DNA of 64,000 bases, taken from assembly GCA_017163975.1 (NCBI GenBank), contig JAFFSR010000300.1:203501-267500 (forward strand), read 5' to 3'. Numbering within the stretch: position 1 is the stretch's first letter; every line of letters starts with the position of its first letter. Under the pieces are notes generated by a model. It ran no database searches, was not told the origin of the DNA, and saw only the letters and a program-made list of their open reading frames with translations. The position numbers and the translations under genes were made by a program. Of the stretch, positions 48,054-59,520 are shown piece after piece. This DNA comes from Anastatus disparis (Eukaryota > Arthropoda > Insecta > Hymenoptera > Eupelmidae).

Positions 48054-48056
48054 TTA

Positions 48057-48835
48057 GCGATCGAATGATAATAGAAAGAAATTTTTTACGAAGATTTAGA
48101 CGTTATTTACAAGTAATAGTTACGATACGAGTCACTACAATTATGCATATCGCCTTTTGCACTCGAGAAGTCAATCACTTTTCAGTGAGGTCTGGAGCGA
48201 TGCCGTTCGTATACAAAGATTTGTATAGAATTTGTGTATTCACAAATTGAGTTATTTATTTTATATCGCAGACGAAATCATGTTTACGAGGTTCGGGGTC
48301 AGTTCACTGATTAATGACAGTTTTTCTAATCAATAGGTAGTGTCGTTCTATGACGTACGCTTCATCTGGTTTAGATTTACGGCATAACACGTCTTACCAA
48401 TTGTTACACAATTTGCATGTCGCCGTAAAAACAGTTGCAGCTTCATTTATGTCTTGGAACATTATGACAAACTACCTTCAATAAACTGATAGTGACTTAG
48501 TACTTAATATCTTTTTTTTATCATACTGATCAATTATTTTTACATATCATTTACAATAGCGTCTTACAGATTTAAATAATATAGGTTTTTCTGACTCAAG
48601 AATTTTTTATTCCACTTTTATTTTAGAGTATAATCGCAATCTTATTGCTTGTTTTCCTAATTCAGTCGTAAATCTACCGTAATCTGAAAAATTTTAAAAT
48701 CGTGCTCGAATATAATTTTAAACAATAAATAATCATATTCATACAGACTATTCACATAATTTTCATGATAAGAATTATATTTGCATGCAATTTAAGTCCA
48801 AACATTAAAAGTAAGATGATAAATTTATCTTATTA
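48057..48835. other. Non-coding interior downstream of gag
   Basis: This is where pol would be expected, but no RT, protease or integrase motif was found on either strand. The plus-strand frame from 48026 to 48250 starts inside the MITE and has no domain. Confidence 0.6.
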
Positions 48836-50794
48836 TTATGCTACCATAGGTACCTGACCTATCATTACAGGTGGTTGAGTCGTTGCTACTGTATTCGGTA
48901 CTTCCACGGGTGGCGGGTTCATCTCAGCTTGGAGTAGTGTTGTTTCCTGTACACCTGCCACCTGAGCTCCTCTTTGCTTGTTGGACTTCCTTCTCTGTCG
49001 CCGCGGTTTCCGATGGGTCGTATTCGGAGTTTGCTTTTTATCACTCTCTCTTTCACTAGGGGTCTCTTCGAACTCTTCTGTATTAGCAATTCTAAGTTTT
49101 TCCATCCTCTTAAGAGCTTTAAAGGCTGCACCCTGGATCAACATTTTCTCCCGTGGGGATGGGGGTTGATATCTATTATCTAGGTCCTTTTGTTTTCCCC
49201 AACGCCTACCTAAACGTCTAAGATCTTTGTAGGTCTCTATTCGCTCACCTGCCATAAACTTGCGATACTCTGGTAATAAATTCCTGTATGACGTGTCTAC
49301 TTGTGTTCGCAGTGACGGTGTATTTTTAAAGTATTCCACTATACACCTGAAACAGGATGTAAAGTTGGAAATATTTTCTCCTTTGGCTTGAGTCCGTCTT
49401 TTCAGCTCATCGAGAAGGTCTACTCGTTTGACATCACCTACATACTGATGTCTGAAAGCTCTCTTGAAGCTCTTCCAGTCATGCACCTCCAATTCAGCGG
49501 TTCTGTACCAGATGCTTGCTGCACCTGCAAACACCCAGGGTATCGACTTTAGCAGATCTTTACCTCGAATATCGGTGTTTCTTCTACAATCGCTCAGTCT
49601 GGCGAGAAACTCCTCCGGTCCTTCTCTATCATCTCCGCTAAATGAAATTATCCGATTTCTAAGCGTTTTATTTGTAGCGTTGTCTTGATCAGTCCTGTCT
49701 ACGTTATGCCTGGAGCTGCCTCTATAATCTTCGTCGCTGCTATAATCTTTGGTGTCGCTGGAGCAATGTGAATAGTCGCTATAATCGCTGTATTTTCGAT
49801 TTCTCATATGACCTCAGCGCTCTCTATCTCTTCTAATTCGTTTATTTTCTCTATCTCTTCTATCTCTTCTATCTCTGCTATTTCTTCGGTCTCTTCTTTC
49901 TCTTCGCTCATTATACTTCCGTCGATCTTCCCGTGGTGCATCTCGTTGGTGGCCATGGTTATCTCTTAACTGATTGACACTATGATCTCTTGCACCTCTG
50001 CCATCTCTATTGTCACTGTTTCCTCGTCTTGATGTTTCTCTGGCCATACCACCCGTGGTGCGTTGATGCTGGTTCCTACCGACATCTAAGCGTGTATCTG
50101 CCTGTTCATTTAGTGCATAATCTCGAGCTTCACCGGATATCTGTTGCCCAGGAATTTCTAAACTTGCTTGGTCGAAGAAAGTGATATATTCGTCGTCTAT
50201 ATTCTCCTCATCACCGAGCTCTTCTTCGTCTGGCATATAGAGGTCGTCTATAGTTATCAGTTCTTCTATAGAAACTTTCTGGGGGTTCTGTGGTATTACT
50301 GGTGATGGTTGGCTTTGTATGGCTGGAGTAGGTGCTGGCGTCTCTGGTCTTCAATGACTCGTGGCGTTTAATGTCCATCGTGGGATCCGTGTGTCCCAGA
50401 AATTCCATTCTACTGAACCTAAGAGGGACATCATGTCATGAAAATAGCCTAGTGATGCTTGGTTGGACAATGTGAGATACCTTGCAGCCATTCCAATCGC
50501 TGACAGTGCTGCTCTTACACTAGCTACCATCTGTAGTGATGCATTACTAAAAGAACCATCAATGGTGGTGGTTGGAGTCGTGGCAGTGGTGGTCGTCATT
50601 ACTGCAACACAAACGGGAGTTTGCACCATACTGATTGTTACCAGCGGTGCATTTGATCCTGCTGTCACCTCTGTGGTTACTTCTGACCTATCCCCACTTT
50701 AATCGGACTTCTTTGATCCTTGCTTGCTAGACCTAGTCCCCTGACAACCTCCCGGAGTAGCTTCTGGATCTTCTTCGTCTTCTGAAGGCGCCAT
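48836..50794 (-). pseudogene. Retrotransposon gag, single frame with three premature stops
   Basis: From ATG at 50794 to the TAG at 48836 is one frame of 653 codons, broken only by TAA at 50699-50701, TGA at 50351-50353 and TGA at 49814-49816. The N-terminus is acidic (MAPSEDEEDPEATPGG). A middle region of alternating Arg/Asp (RRDRRNSRDRRDRRDRENK) is followed by the capsid-like Retrotrans_gag region: GPEEFLARLSDCRRN, LLKSIPWVFAGAASIWYR, VHDWKSFKRAFRHQYVG, LLDELKRRTQAKGENISNF. The tail is basic, then Pro/Val-rich. No CCHC zinc knuckle was seen and no pol follows. In a working element Gag would form the particle that packages the RNA. All three stops could come from single C-to-T changes. Not functional as it stands. 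Confidence 0.8.
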
Positions 50795-52232
50795 TAAAAG
50801 GTTACTAGTTATTGCTGGAATGTGGCTCTATCTTTCGTCGATTGCTGGGTTCCACGGTACCCACCGGTTTGGTTCTATTCGACGGGTGCTAGCTGTGATC
50901 AATCTGTTACGTAGAACAGGTATCGTTCCCGTGGTGCTTCAGTCCATACCATTCAGTCTCTGTATCACCTGCCACGGTTCCATCTTTTTTACGGTTTCTA
51001 TCGAGATTGGGTTAAACTGGTCCAGTGGATTGGTCGTACGCCGACCTCTTGAGCTTCTTATTGGTTGTGTCATTTCTACGGTGTCTCTTGAATCGATATA
51101 TCTGCTGGTTCTCTTTAATTTTTATTTGTTGATCTTTCTTAATCAAACAAATTCGGGATTCTATATCTCTGGAATCTTCAAACAGAAGTTACGTATTGCT
51201 AGGTACACGCTTCTGAGGATCTTTACTATTAAGATTTGGGGTTTTACCACTGTGCCTGGGGTACTCTGAGAAATTTGTATGCAAATTATAATATATTTTA
51301 AATTAAATAAATAACAAAATTTCTTTTCAATAAAAAGGTTTTCGATCTTATTATTACAAAATTTTTCTTTATGCTTAAAATCTTCTCAAATAATCTTCGA
51401 ATTTTTATTGTCTTAAAAATCTTCTGAAAAATATATCTTCCCTCTCTTGATCTGATCTATAATTTTCTTTAAATTTTTTTACTTCTCTTTGTAATTTTTT
51501 TTTCTTTTCTTGAAATGTTAATATACTTGTCTCTTCTTCTGACAATAAAAGGTCTCTTCAATAACTCAGTTTCTTCGTGGGGCAATATATATGTAATTTG
51601 GGATTTTATAAAAGATAATTTATATATGTATATATGTATGTGGGAAGGGAATTATTATATATGTGAGAAATATAAATTTATATATATTTTTGTATGAATA
51701 TTTTATAATATATGTATATCTAGGTACGGTTTGCTAGGATTTTGACACAGTGGTCGAGAACAAGGCAGGTCTTAATATAAATTTTGCACTGATTTTAATG
51801 AATCTACTCTAAGTTTTGCTTATTTGCGAAGAAATCTCGATTTAATGAATTTTATTGTTCGTAGTTTGGGTTAGGAGGGGGTAAAGGCTTGCTATGCAAA
51901 TTAATTTCTATACATCAAAATATATATAAGGTAAGTTTTAGGATGATTTCAGTTACGCACTTTTTGGGGACACTATTACAGTCTAATTTCTATCTCGTTT
52001 AGGTTATGTGAAGTGGTTTTCGTTTCTTACTCTCTACGCTCAACCGGTGAAAAAGGAGGTATAAAGTAATTTTTGTTTTATTCTTTTCACGAATTCTTAA
52101 CTAAATTACATTAATCTATATAAAAAATTTTGACTCATTCAATTTACCGTCGTTACAGAAATTTTATTCTCTTTTTTCGCTTTGCTTACCACTTCTAGCA
52201 AGAAAATTCTACTTAGAATTTTCCCGATTCAA
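50795..52232 (-). other. Leader between primer site and gag
   Basis: About 1.4 kb, AT-rich towards the primer site and without coding support. The plus-strand frame at 50820-51269 is not supported by any domain. Confidence 0.5.
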
Positions 52233-52252
52233 GCCCCACGTTGCCGGTGCCA
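52233..52252 (-). promoter_or_regulatory. Primer binding site of the gag-only element
   Basis: The minus strand reads TGGCACCGGCAACGTGGGGC, beginning with TGG, the complement of a tRNA CCA end. It lies 2 bp from the LTR edge at 52255, as in gypsy-type elements. The tRNA is not identified. Confidence 0.6.
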
Positions 52253-53424
52253 TTTGCGATGTGAGAATTTATAATAAAGTTAATACTATATATTTTTTCA
52301 ATAAATATATTAAGTCAATTAGTGAACCAGTTCTCACAAGCAAAATCGATGTGTCAAAAGAATTTATATGTATAAAGGGCGCTAGATACACCACCAACTA
52401 GCTAGCTGTAAGCAAGACTCTCAGCCTGCCTTGTATCGGGAGGTGGCTCTATTCAAGCAGAATCTTTGCCTGAAATGGGAGGGAGAAGCACACAAAAAAA
52501 ACTTTATTCAACTTCAATTTCAATTTATATTAAAAGAAATAAATTTGTTTTACACTTAGCCTTAATAAACTTTGCTTAGATTCTACCTATTCGCGCTCTT
52601 TCATAGCCCACACACAGAAAAATTTTAAATTACACAAAAAAAATTTTATTATTCTAATTGCACTTTATTTAGATTTACTTAATCTATATCTTTAAATTTT
52701 AAATTTAATTAATGTCTTTTATTTACTTGTCTCTTAATCGCTTAATAAACAAAGGAAAAATTTAATTTAATCATCGTTATTGCAACAAAAAATTTTGAAT
52801 TTACTAGACAAGGTTTTAATGGTGGAATTCGCTTAGCCGTTTAGGCCCGCTTTGCTTTTCTTTCTCTCGCTCTCTCACACTCGGCGCTCAATACGCGCCC
52901 ACGTGTTACCAAAGGAACGAGTTTCTTATCAACTTTAATGCGCGCGTACTCACAAAGAAAGAAAAATACATATATAATTTATTTTTAATAATTATTCGCT
53001 CAACCGGCAAAAAAGTCCATTCAATCGGTCCAGATTTAACTTTGGTAGCACGCGGCCACGTGGCTAACACACTCCAGGACTCACAATCTAACCTGAAATT
53101 TAAAGACAATGGAAAAAATTTTAATTTATTACGCGTACGTCGCTCAACAGAAGGAAACTCTTTAATTCTCACTTGATCTTATCATAGAAAAAATTTTTAT
53201 GCGTTATTAAGGGTACAATACACTTTTTCTCCCTTCTAGTAAAAAAGATATGTATTAATTAGATTTAATTGAATTCTTTGTTAATGAAAATAATATTTAA
53301 AAGTAGACTAAAATACCTTTTATAAAACAAAAAAGCTTTTATAAGCTTATTTTGCTTTAGCTGTAGTCCCATAATCATTCAATGAATTCTTGTTCTTATA
53401 AAGGCTCCTCCCCCCCTCCCCCCC

Positions 53425-53735
53425 CCCAAGAGATGAGCTGAACCGCTGGATGGATCTGACTTTTCCAAACTAATTTAACTTCAGTATTAACATTATTCTT
53501 GCGTGAATGAGGGAATTCCTGAAACACAAAAAATTTTCAACTTTTCAACAAAAAATATTAATTTATTAAATAAATTTTTATTTTTTTACTTCATTTTTGG
53601 ATTTTTTAACAACTTCTAGTTATTCGATTGCAACCTCCATTCACGCGAGAATGATGCTAATACTGAAGTTAAATCAGTTTAGAAAAGTCAGATCCATCCA
53701 GCGGTTTAGCTCAAATCTTTTGGAGCAGCACCTAA
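53425..53735. repeat. Inverted repeat, ~300 bp
   Basis: The left arm carries GGATGGATCTGACTTTTC and ACTTCAGTATTA; their complements lie in the right arm near 53640-53710. The centre is AT-rich. It could be a small MITE; no target duplication was found. A C-run interrupts it near 53410. Apart from this inverted repeat, 53209-54117 has nothing recognised. Confidence 0.65.
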
Positions 53736-54126
53736 AATTTGAAAAATTCAATATTTGAGAAAAACAGCTTTAAATTTTTTAATTATTATATCTTAAAATT
53801 ATCAATGCTATACTTATCTTTCATAAAATAATTCTTTCCTGTTATTTCTTATTTATATTAGCTAACAATATAAAAAAGAGATACCAGACAAGAGAACCTT
53901 GTTATCGACTAGATAAAGCTGAAACGCAAAAAGATATGTTATTAAAATAATCAATAATAATAATCTTTCTTATAAGATGTTTTGTCAGTATTCACCCTTA
54001 TTCACCAATGAAACTATGTATTTGTTATAAGAATCAACAAATACATAGTTATTTGTTACTCTGATGGTACTTGAATTACTCGTACTAATCTTAAATCAGC
54101 GAGAAACTAAGAAATAATATATAATA

Positions 54127-55364
54127 GAGTGTGTCTAGGCGGCGAGCAAGCGTACGCTAATCTCTGTTTATAAACACTCTTAGCGTACGCTATATTAGCG
54201 CATGCTACACTAGCGTACGCTATATTTAACGCACGCTAGATTTGATATACACAAAATATTATCAAGAAGATAATCTATCCATTTATCGTACGCAAAGCTC
54301 GGAAAACTTTTACGTTCACGTTTAAAATATTTGTTAGCTTCGCGTACGAAAAAAAAATTATTCAACGCATGCGAAAGGGATTATTAGTGTACCACAGTAA
54401 AAAATAATTTAAAACCAATAACCTAAATACCCAAATACTCCTCTATGGGGTACTTGGGTCTTTGGGTTATTGGCTTTGAATTATTCAAATTATTTTTAAA
54501 ATTATTTCTTTAGTTAAATTTAAAACTAAAAACCCAAATATCCGAGTATATCTCTTAGAGGGATATTTGTCTTTGGATTATTGGTTTTAAATTCAACTAA
54601 GGAAATAATTTTAAAAATAATTTGTATAATTTAAAACCAACAACCCAAAGACCCAAATACCTCAAGAGGGATATTTGGGTCTTTGGGTTATTGGTTTTAA
54701 ATTCAACTAAACAAATAATAAAAAAAATAATTAGAATATATAAAAACCAATAACCTAAAGACCCAAATACCTTACTATGAGGTACTTGGGTCTTTGAGTT
54801 ATAATACTAAATTATTTCTTTAGTTAAATTAAAATCCAATAACCCAAAAATCCAAGTATCCTCCAAAGGGGAATTTGTGTTTCTAGGTTATTGGTTTCAT
54901 GTTTAACTTAAAAAATAATTTAAAAAATAATATTTAAAGATATTTTAAAATTCTTTCGCATGTGAAAGTGCTTGGAAACAAAGTTTAGGAACTTGGAACC
55001 GATAATTTCGTTTGCGAACTGACGCATTCGTTTACATGCGAATTTGATGAAATGCTGATAAACTCTTTCGCGTGCGACTGTGGTACACTCATAATCCCTT
55101 TCGCATGCGTTGAATAATTTTTTTTCGTACGCGAAGCTAAAGAAATATTTTATTGATAAACGTAAAAGTTTTTCGAGCTTCACGTACGATAAATTGATAG
55201 ATTATCTTCTTGATAATACTTTGTGTATATCAAATATAGCGTACGCTAGTGTAGCGTGCGCTAATGTCTGTTATATAAAATTTTAGCGTACGCTAAGAAA
55301 GTTTATAAACAGAGATTGGCGTACGCTAAATTAGCGTACGCTTGCTCGCCGCCTAGACACACTC
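54127..55364. mobile_element. 1,238-bp MITE with long TIRs and 9-bp TSD (Mutator-like)
   Basis: TIRs at 54127-54405 and 55077-55364 begin GAGTGTGTCTAGGCGGCGAG. The flanks are the perfect 9-bp repeat TATATAATA (54118-54126, 55365-55373). Long TIRs plus a 9-bp duplication fit Mutator-like elements. The subterminal region contains repeated palindromes TTAGCGTACGCTA, the same word that builds the 18-20.6 kb satellite. It is non-coding; the minus-strand frame at 54920-55183 is not supported. Confidence 0.85.
54405..54905. repeat. Tandem hairpins inside the MITE
   Basis: About five ~110-bp units. Each unit is an inverted repeat of AACCCAAAGACCCAAATA with its complement TATTTGGGTCTTTGGGTT, and the units are separated by AAATAATTTT-type spacers. 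Confidence 0.8.
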
Positions 55365-55589
55365 TATATAATAATAGTAATCATTTTATATTTTATTTTA
55401 TAATTCAATTTCAAAATTAAGAAATAAAATTTAGATTTAAAATTTATATTTTAATAATATTAAAATTTATAAATGGAATTTATATTCGGTGTATAGAAAT
55501 CCATCACACCTATTCGTACTTTTGTTTTCAGAGTATGTGCTTCTTTCGAATGAGACTAACTTGATCACTCTAGATTGAATTATTTTCTA

Positions 55590-56343
55590 TAATTCAAAGT
55601 CCTGACCTACTCGACAGATACATTTCCGAATTCGATGTTCAATTTCCCCAACATCTTAAAAAAGTTATATCAAGATCAGCACTATTTGGGGAAGTCGATT
55701 CAAGTTATTTTTTAACGGCTTCAGATGTAGAACCTTTTGTCACTTGTTCGTATACTTTTGTTATTTAACCATTTTTAGCACTGAACGATGACTTAGCAAG
55801 GCTTTGATAAATCTATTAAACTACAAAAACTAGACAAACTTGCAAGTCCATGGCCAAGTGCACGAGTAGCAAGAACATTATATCTGTCAACTTTATACGT
55901 ATTGTCCATAGCACTTTCTCTCTTGTTAGAGTTTACAGTTGCTTATTAATCACAAAAATCACAAGTCATATTAATTTTGAATCCTTATCCTCGGAAAGAG
56001 GTTTCAATAAATTTTATCTTATGATGGCACACACTGCAACATAATTTTTTTAACATAGAAGATAGAACGTTGATATTAACATTTCTACTTTTTGCCCTGG
56101 AACTTAAAAATTCTGTTCTTTTTAGTTTAGAAAAGGAAGTAGAGGGTCTACTTCTCTTAGCTTTGGGAGAATTTTTTTCACTCCTACCAAGAAATTTCCT
56201 TGGCCTTTTTTTAGATCTCCTGTAAATCGTTTTCTATCTTGATGTTGGCTAAGAAATCTGCCTCTTGTATCTCTTTCATTATTTGACATTTTTGAGGTTC
56301 GTATTCTTAATGTCAATTCAAGCTTTTTACACTTTAAATACAC
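55590..56343 (-). pseudogene. Mutator-like transposase N-terminal relic
   Basis: Read on the minus strand from 56343: SNNERDTRGRFLSQHQDRKR, then in another frame SPKAKRSRPSTSFSKLK, then LCCSVCHHKI with a later TCDFC (a C-x2-C pair pattern), then NTYKVDRYNVLATRALGHG followed by LASLSSFCSLIDLSKP, and in another frame AKSSFSAKNG and VTKGSTSEAVKK. The block of V-x-A-x-R-x-LG-x-G followed by FC-x-L-I/M matches what I know of insect Mutator-type transposases just before the catalytic domain. The catalytic part itself is absent. There are several stops and frameshifts. It lies beside the Mutator-like MITE, which supports the call. Confidence 0.6.
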
Positions 56344-56349
56344 TTCCTA

Positions 56350-57094
56350 TTTAGATAAACGTAGAGCTTCAGGCGCACATAAAAAAATATGAAATAACTC
56401 GCGAACGTGTAATTTATTAAAAATTAATAATTTTACGTAAATTAAACCACCAAACCTACTAATAATTTTTTAAATGCCCTTTAAATAAACAAACTTACTG
56501 CAAACTGACCATACAATCAGCTGAGACTGACTGTAACGAAATGGTACGAGCCGAAAGCGCGAACGCGCGAAATTCATATTGACAAAAAATTACATGAATA
56601 ACTATGTGCCACTCGTTTCCTTACAAAATCAAAACGGAATAAAATATCGATGTAAAACTTTTTAGAACTTAAATCAAGATAAATATTTTGTTAAAATTAA
56701 AAAATAAACTTTTTTTTCAATTAAACCTAAAAAAAATCAATAAAAATTTAAAATATTTAATTTAAAATAATTCTTGAAATTTTTTAAATTTGTAAAAATT
56801 ATATCACTATAGACTTAATAAATAAAAACAAAATTAAATCTCTTAAAACAAACTTTTTGGAGATTAATTGATGATTTATGAATCATTGAATCAAGCAATA
56901 AAAAAACAAATTCTTATAGCGTTTTAATAAGATTAGCTAAAAATTTTAGAAAAATTTCAATATAGCAAAATTTAAAAAAATATCAATTAAAAATTTATCC
57001 TACTAATTTCTTCATAAAAACGAAACTAAATGAGATAGGGCGAAAAAACTTGTTGGGGCTCATTCTACAGTAAATTTCCTATAAAAAAAGCATT
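56350..57094. other. AT-rich spacer without recognised features
   Basis: Mostly A/T with no supported frames. The inserted block ends where LTR homology resumes at 57095. Confidence 0.5.
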
Positions 57095-57462
57095 AAATTT
57101 AGTTTTTCTATATGCTTAGTTACGTAATGAAACCGCACGCACAAACTGAAATGTGAAAGAATTTCGATTTATTAATTTTCTCTCACGCTCAATAAGAAAG
57201 ATACAATTTCACACTTTAATTAGAATCTCGTACACTATTTACCGCAATCTTACAAATTTAATAACTAAGATTTCGCTTTGAAACCTCTTAAATTACGTAA
57301 TCTAACCTCGCGCATAAAAACCACTTCACTGACTCGAATATCAACTAGCGAGAGCCGTTGATTCACAAGAAATATGAAAATCTTATCGGGCGCAGCCCAC
57401 TGACCAGTGCTGTACTTAAAACTCGATCTAGGTCGATACAGTCGACGATGGAGCTTAAGATG

Positions 57463-58872
57463 CCTGGGGGCTTATTCAGTAATATCATAACGTCTAACGG
57501 CAAGCTTAACGCCGACGCGCGCATGCGCAGTAATAATTTTTCAGCAAATACTATCGAATATCGTGAACGTTATCAGAGATCATGTTGACGTTACGACGAA
57601 AATCTTCTAAACTGAAGCGCTAAGTCGATTTTATCGACAAATTTTACAACCAATTTGAAGCTTGGTTGTAAATCGCACGTTAAATTGTAAAACATTATAT
57701 TATGCATAACATATGTATATACATTGCCAGAAAAGATTTCTAGAAGCAAAAGAATCACTCCGATTTGATGTTATCATTCAAATGGAAAAATAATTTCCTA
57801 AATGTTGGTAACTAGATGTTTAAATTAATTTCTTGCTTTACAGATTGTAAGTTATATCCAAGAGGATCGAGATATCTTTTCTGTCAGTGTATGTATATAC
57901 CTATATATATATATATATATATAGGAGAAGGGAACATTATTTTATTATTATTTACATTAGTGATCATAAAAATTATTTGTTATCATACAAGATTAAATGA
58001 TAAATTGTGCATAATTTAAAATTCGATTGGATCTGCAGGTTATAAAGTGAATTATATGTACTTTAATAAAAACGAACAGAAAAAAATAATATAAATATTG
58101 TTTTAAATGAACTTATCTTATCACCAATAGAAAACGTTTTTTAATAAAATTATATATTAATCTAAATTTGCATTTTATATTCTATAGCAACAACTACAGT
58201 TTCTCGATTGAATTGTCAAGTTTGCTGCCGAACTTAAAAATATTAGTTTTCAAAATTTCGTCTTTCAAAATGAAAATGTTGGCTTGGATAATGTTGAGTT
58301 AGAAGAATATATAATGGAAACATGAATACAGATATATTTCTAATATGAATGTTACGGGTTGTGTGTTTTAAGGCAAATACTGTTAAAATTCCTTTTTTCT
58401 CTGTATTGGGATTGAAAATGAATGGATCATGATATTTTTTCTAATTATTATTTTGGATGTATAATTATTAGCATATAAAATTAAACAAGTTATAAAATAT
58501 TACTTAAGTTTTCATAATGTTCCAATCAACTGTCCATTTGAAATCCTGATACTGAATGTGTGGAGAATACAAGATCTAATATAAATCTACATAAAACTAG
58601 TAAAATTATAATTTATTTGCTTATAAATATGACAAAAACTTAAACGATTTTTTTTGTAATCATGTTAATTTTGATGTAATAATTATTTGAAATTATTTTA
58701 ATTTTGAATATTTATGTTGTAAATGTCTGTTGTAAAAGATTTAATAATAAACTAAAACATTTTTTCATATGTGTTTATCGATTACTTGAAAGAGTAGAGT
58801 CCTTAACGCTTTTCGACGTCAAAACGTTAAGTCAATCGTTATCGTTGAAAAGTTAGTGAATAACCCCCCTGG
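57463..58872. mobile_element. 1,410-bp TIR element inserted in the right LTR
   Basis: The ends are CCTGGGGGCTTATTCAGTAA and the complement of CCAGGGGGGTTATTCACTAA, with imperfect TIRs of about 48 bp. It is flanked by ATG at 57460-57462 and 58873-58875. The left LTR copy has related sequence without it near 46312-46325. The interior is AT-rich and non-coding. The superfamily is unknown; the 3-bp duplication is weak evidence. Confidence 0.75.
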
Positions 58873-59474
58873 ATGAAGAAGGCTGACTGGCTGGCGATAA
58901 TGGCCGCTCGATCTCTAGCTCTTTTCGAGTCTTTGTGGTCGCTACCGGCGACGTTGAGTATGGCTCCAACCTCGTCTCCGAAGTCAGACTTTTCTATTTC
59001 TCTTCTTATGACTCAGCTGCAAATCCTCTCCGTTCAACAAGTTTCTCCTCCCAAATATGCACAACGAAAAAAAAGCTCTTTAAACTTTGCGTTGAATGAA
59101 TTCTTGTCAGGTCCACTTCCTTCTTCTTTGTTCTTTCTATAATTGTGTGTCCTTTTCTAATTTATTTTACTCCAATCACTGTTCTAAATTTCTTATGCGA
59201 TGATTCTTATTGGTCTTTTTTTGCTTCCTCTTCATCACACACACATACGCTCAAGATACGTATAACTTTATGCTTCAATTTGTTTAAATTAACTTGTGCG
59301 TTTTATAGATTTGAAACAAGTAATGATTAAAATTTTTTTTATACTAGTCATAGCAATTGTTATTGCTCTGTTCTTTGTTAATCTAGTATTATCTTCACTT
59401 TATATTTATTCTTTATCCTTTTATATCTTCTTATGCGCCGATTAGTGTTTACCATCTACACATGCTTAGAATAC

Positions 59475-59518
<44 letters not shown>

Positions 59519-59520
59519 GT
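59475..59520. repeat. (TA)n microsatellite
   Basis: A TA run that starts at the LTR edge and may have erased the target duplication. 59521-59815 is pyrimidine-rich and GC-richer, but unassigned. 59816-60600 is AT-rich with no gene. Confidence 0.85.

Larger units (their letters stand above)
36583..59474 (-). mobile_element. Gag-only LTR retrotransposon with ~2-kb LTRs, heavily nested
   Basis: Direct repeats at about 36583-46921 and 52255-59474 share the same edges: TGCGATGTG(A/G)GAA on the left, and CTACACATGCT(C/T)AGAATAC on the right. Between them are a minus-strand gag and a primer-binding-like site 2 bp from the edge of the right copy, so the right copy is the 5' LTR. After removal of nested insertions, each LTR is about 1.9-2.2 kb. 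No protease, RT or integrase is present, so it is a non-autonomous element. No target duplication could be matched across the outer ends. This is an inference from layout. The first ~120 bp of the two LTRs match only at their start. Confidence 0.55.
52255..59474 (-). repeat. Right (5') LTR copy with nested insertions
   Basis: Pieces matching the left LTR are the edge at 52255, 52379-53208, 57095-57462 and 58873-59474. About 3.9 kb (53209-57094) replaces 36-40 bp of the other copy, and a 1.4-kb TIR element lies at 57463-58872. It carries the empty sites for the 664-bp MITE (TTA, 52556) and the LARD-like element (GTTAT, 53203). A minus-strand 88-codon frame at 52906-53172 corresponds to 40966-41232. 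Confidence 0.55.

Noticed and set aside
48871..49688. Several plus-strand frames of 60-75 codons
   Set aside because: They are antisense shadows of the gag frame.
50820..51269. 149-codon plus-strand frame
   Set aside because: Lies opposite the gag leader, has no domain, and composition fits a chance frame.
55850..56044. 64-codon plus-strand frame
   Set aside because: Antisense shadow of the Mutator-like relic, which has the recognisable protein pattern.
46339..59330. Frames at 46339-46587, 46590-46775, 58873-59142 and 59145-59330 as genes
   Set aside because: They lie in the paired LTR sequence; the first pair differs in frame between copies and no domain is present.
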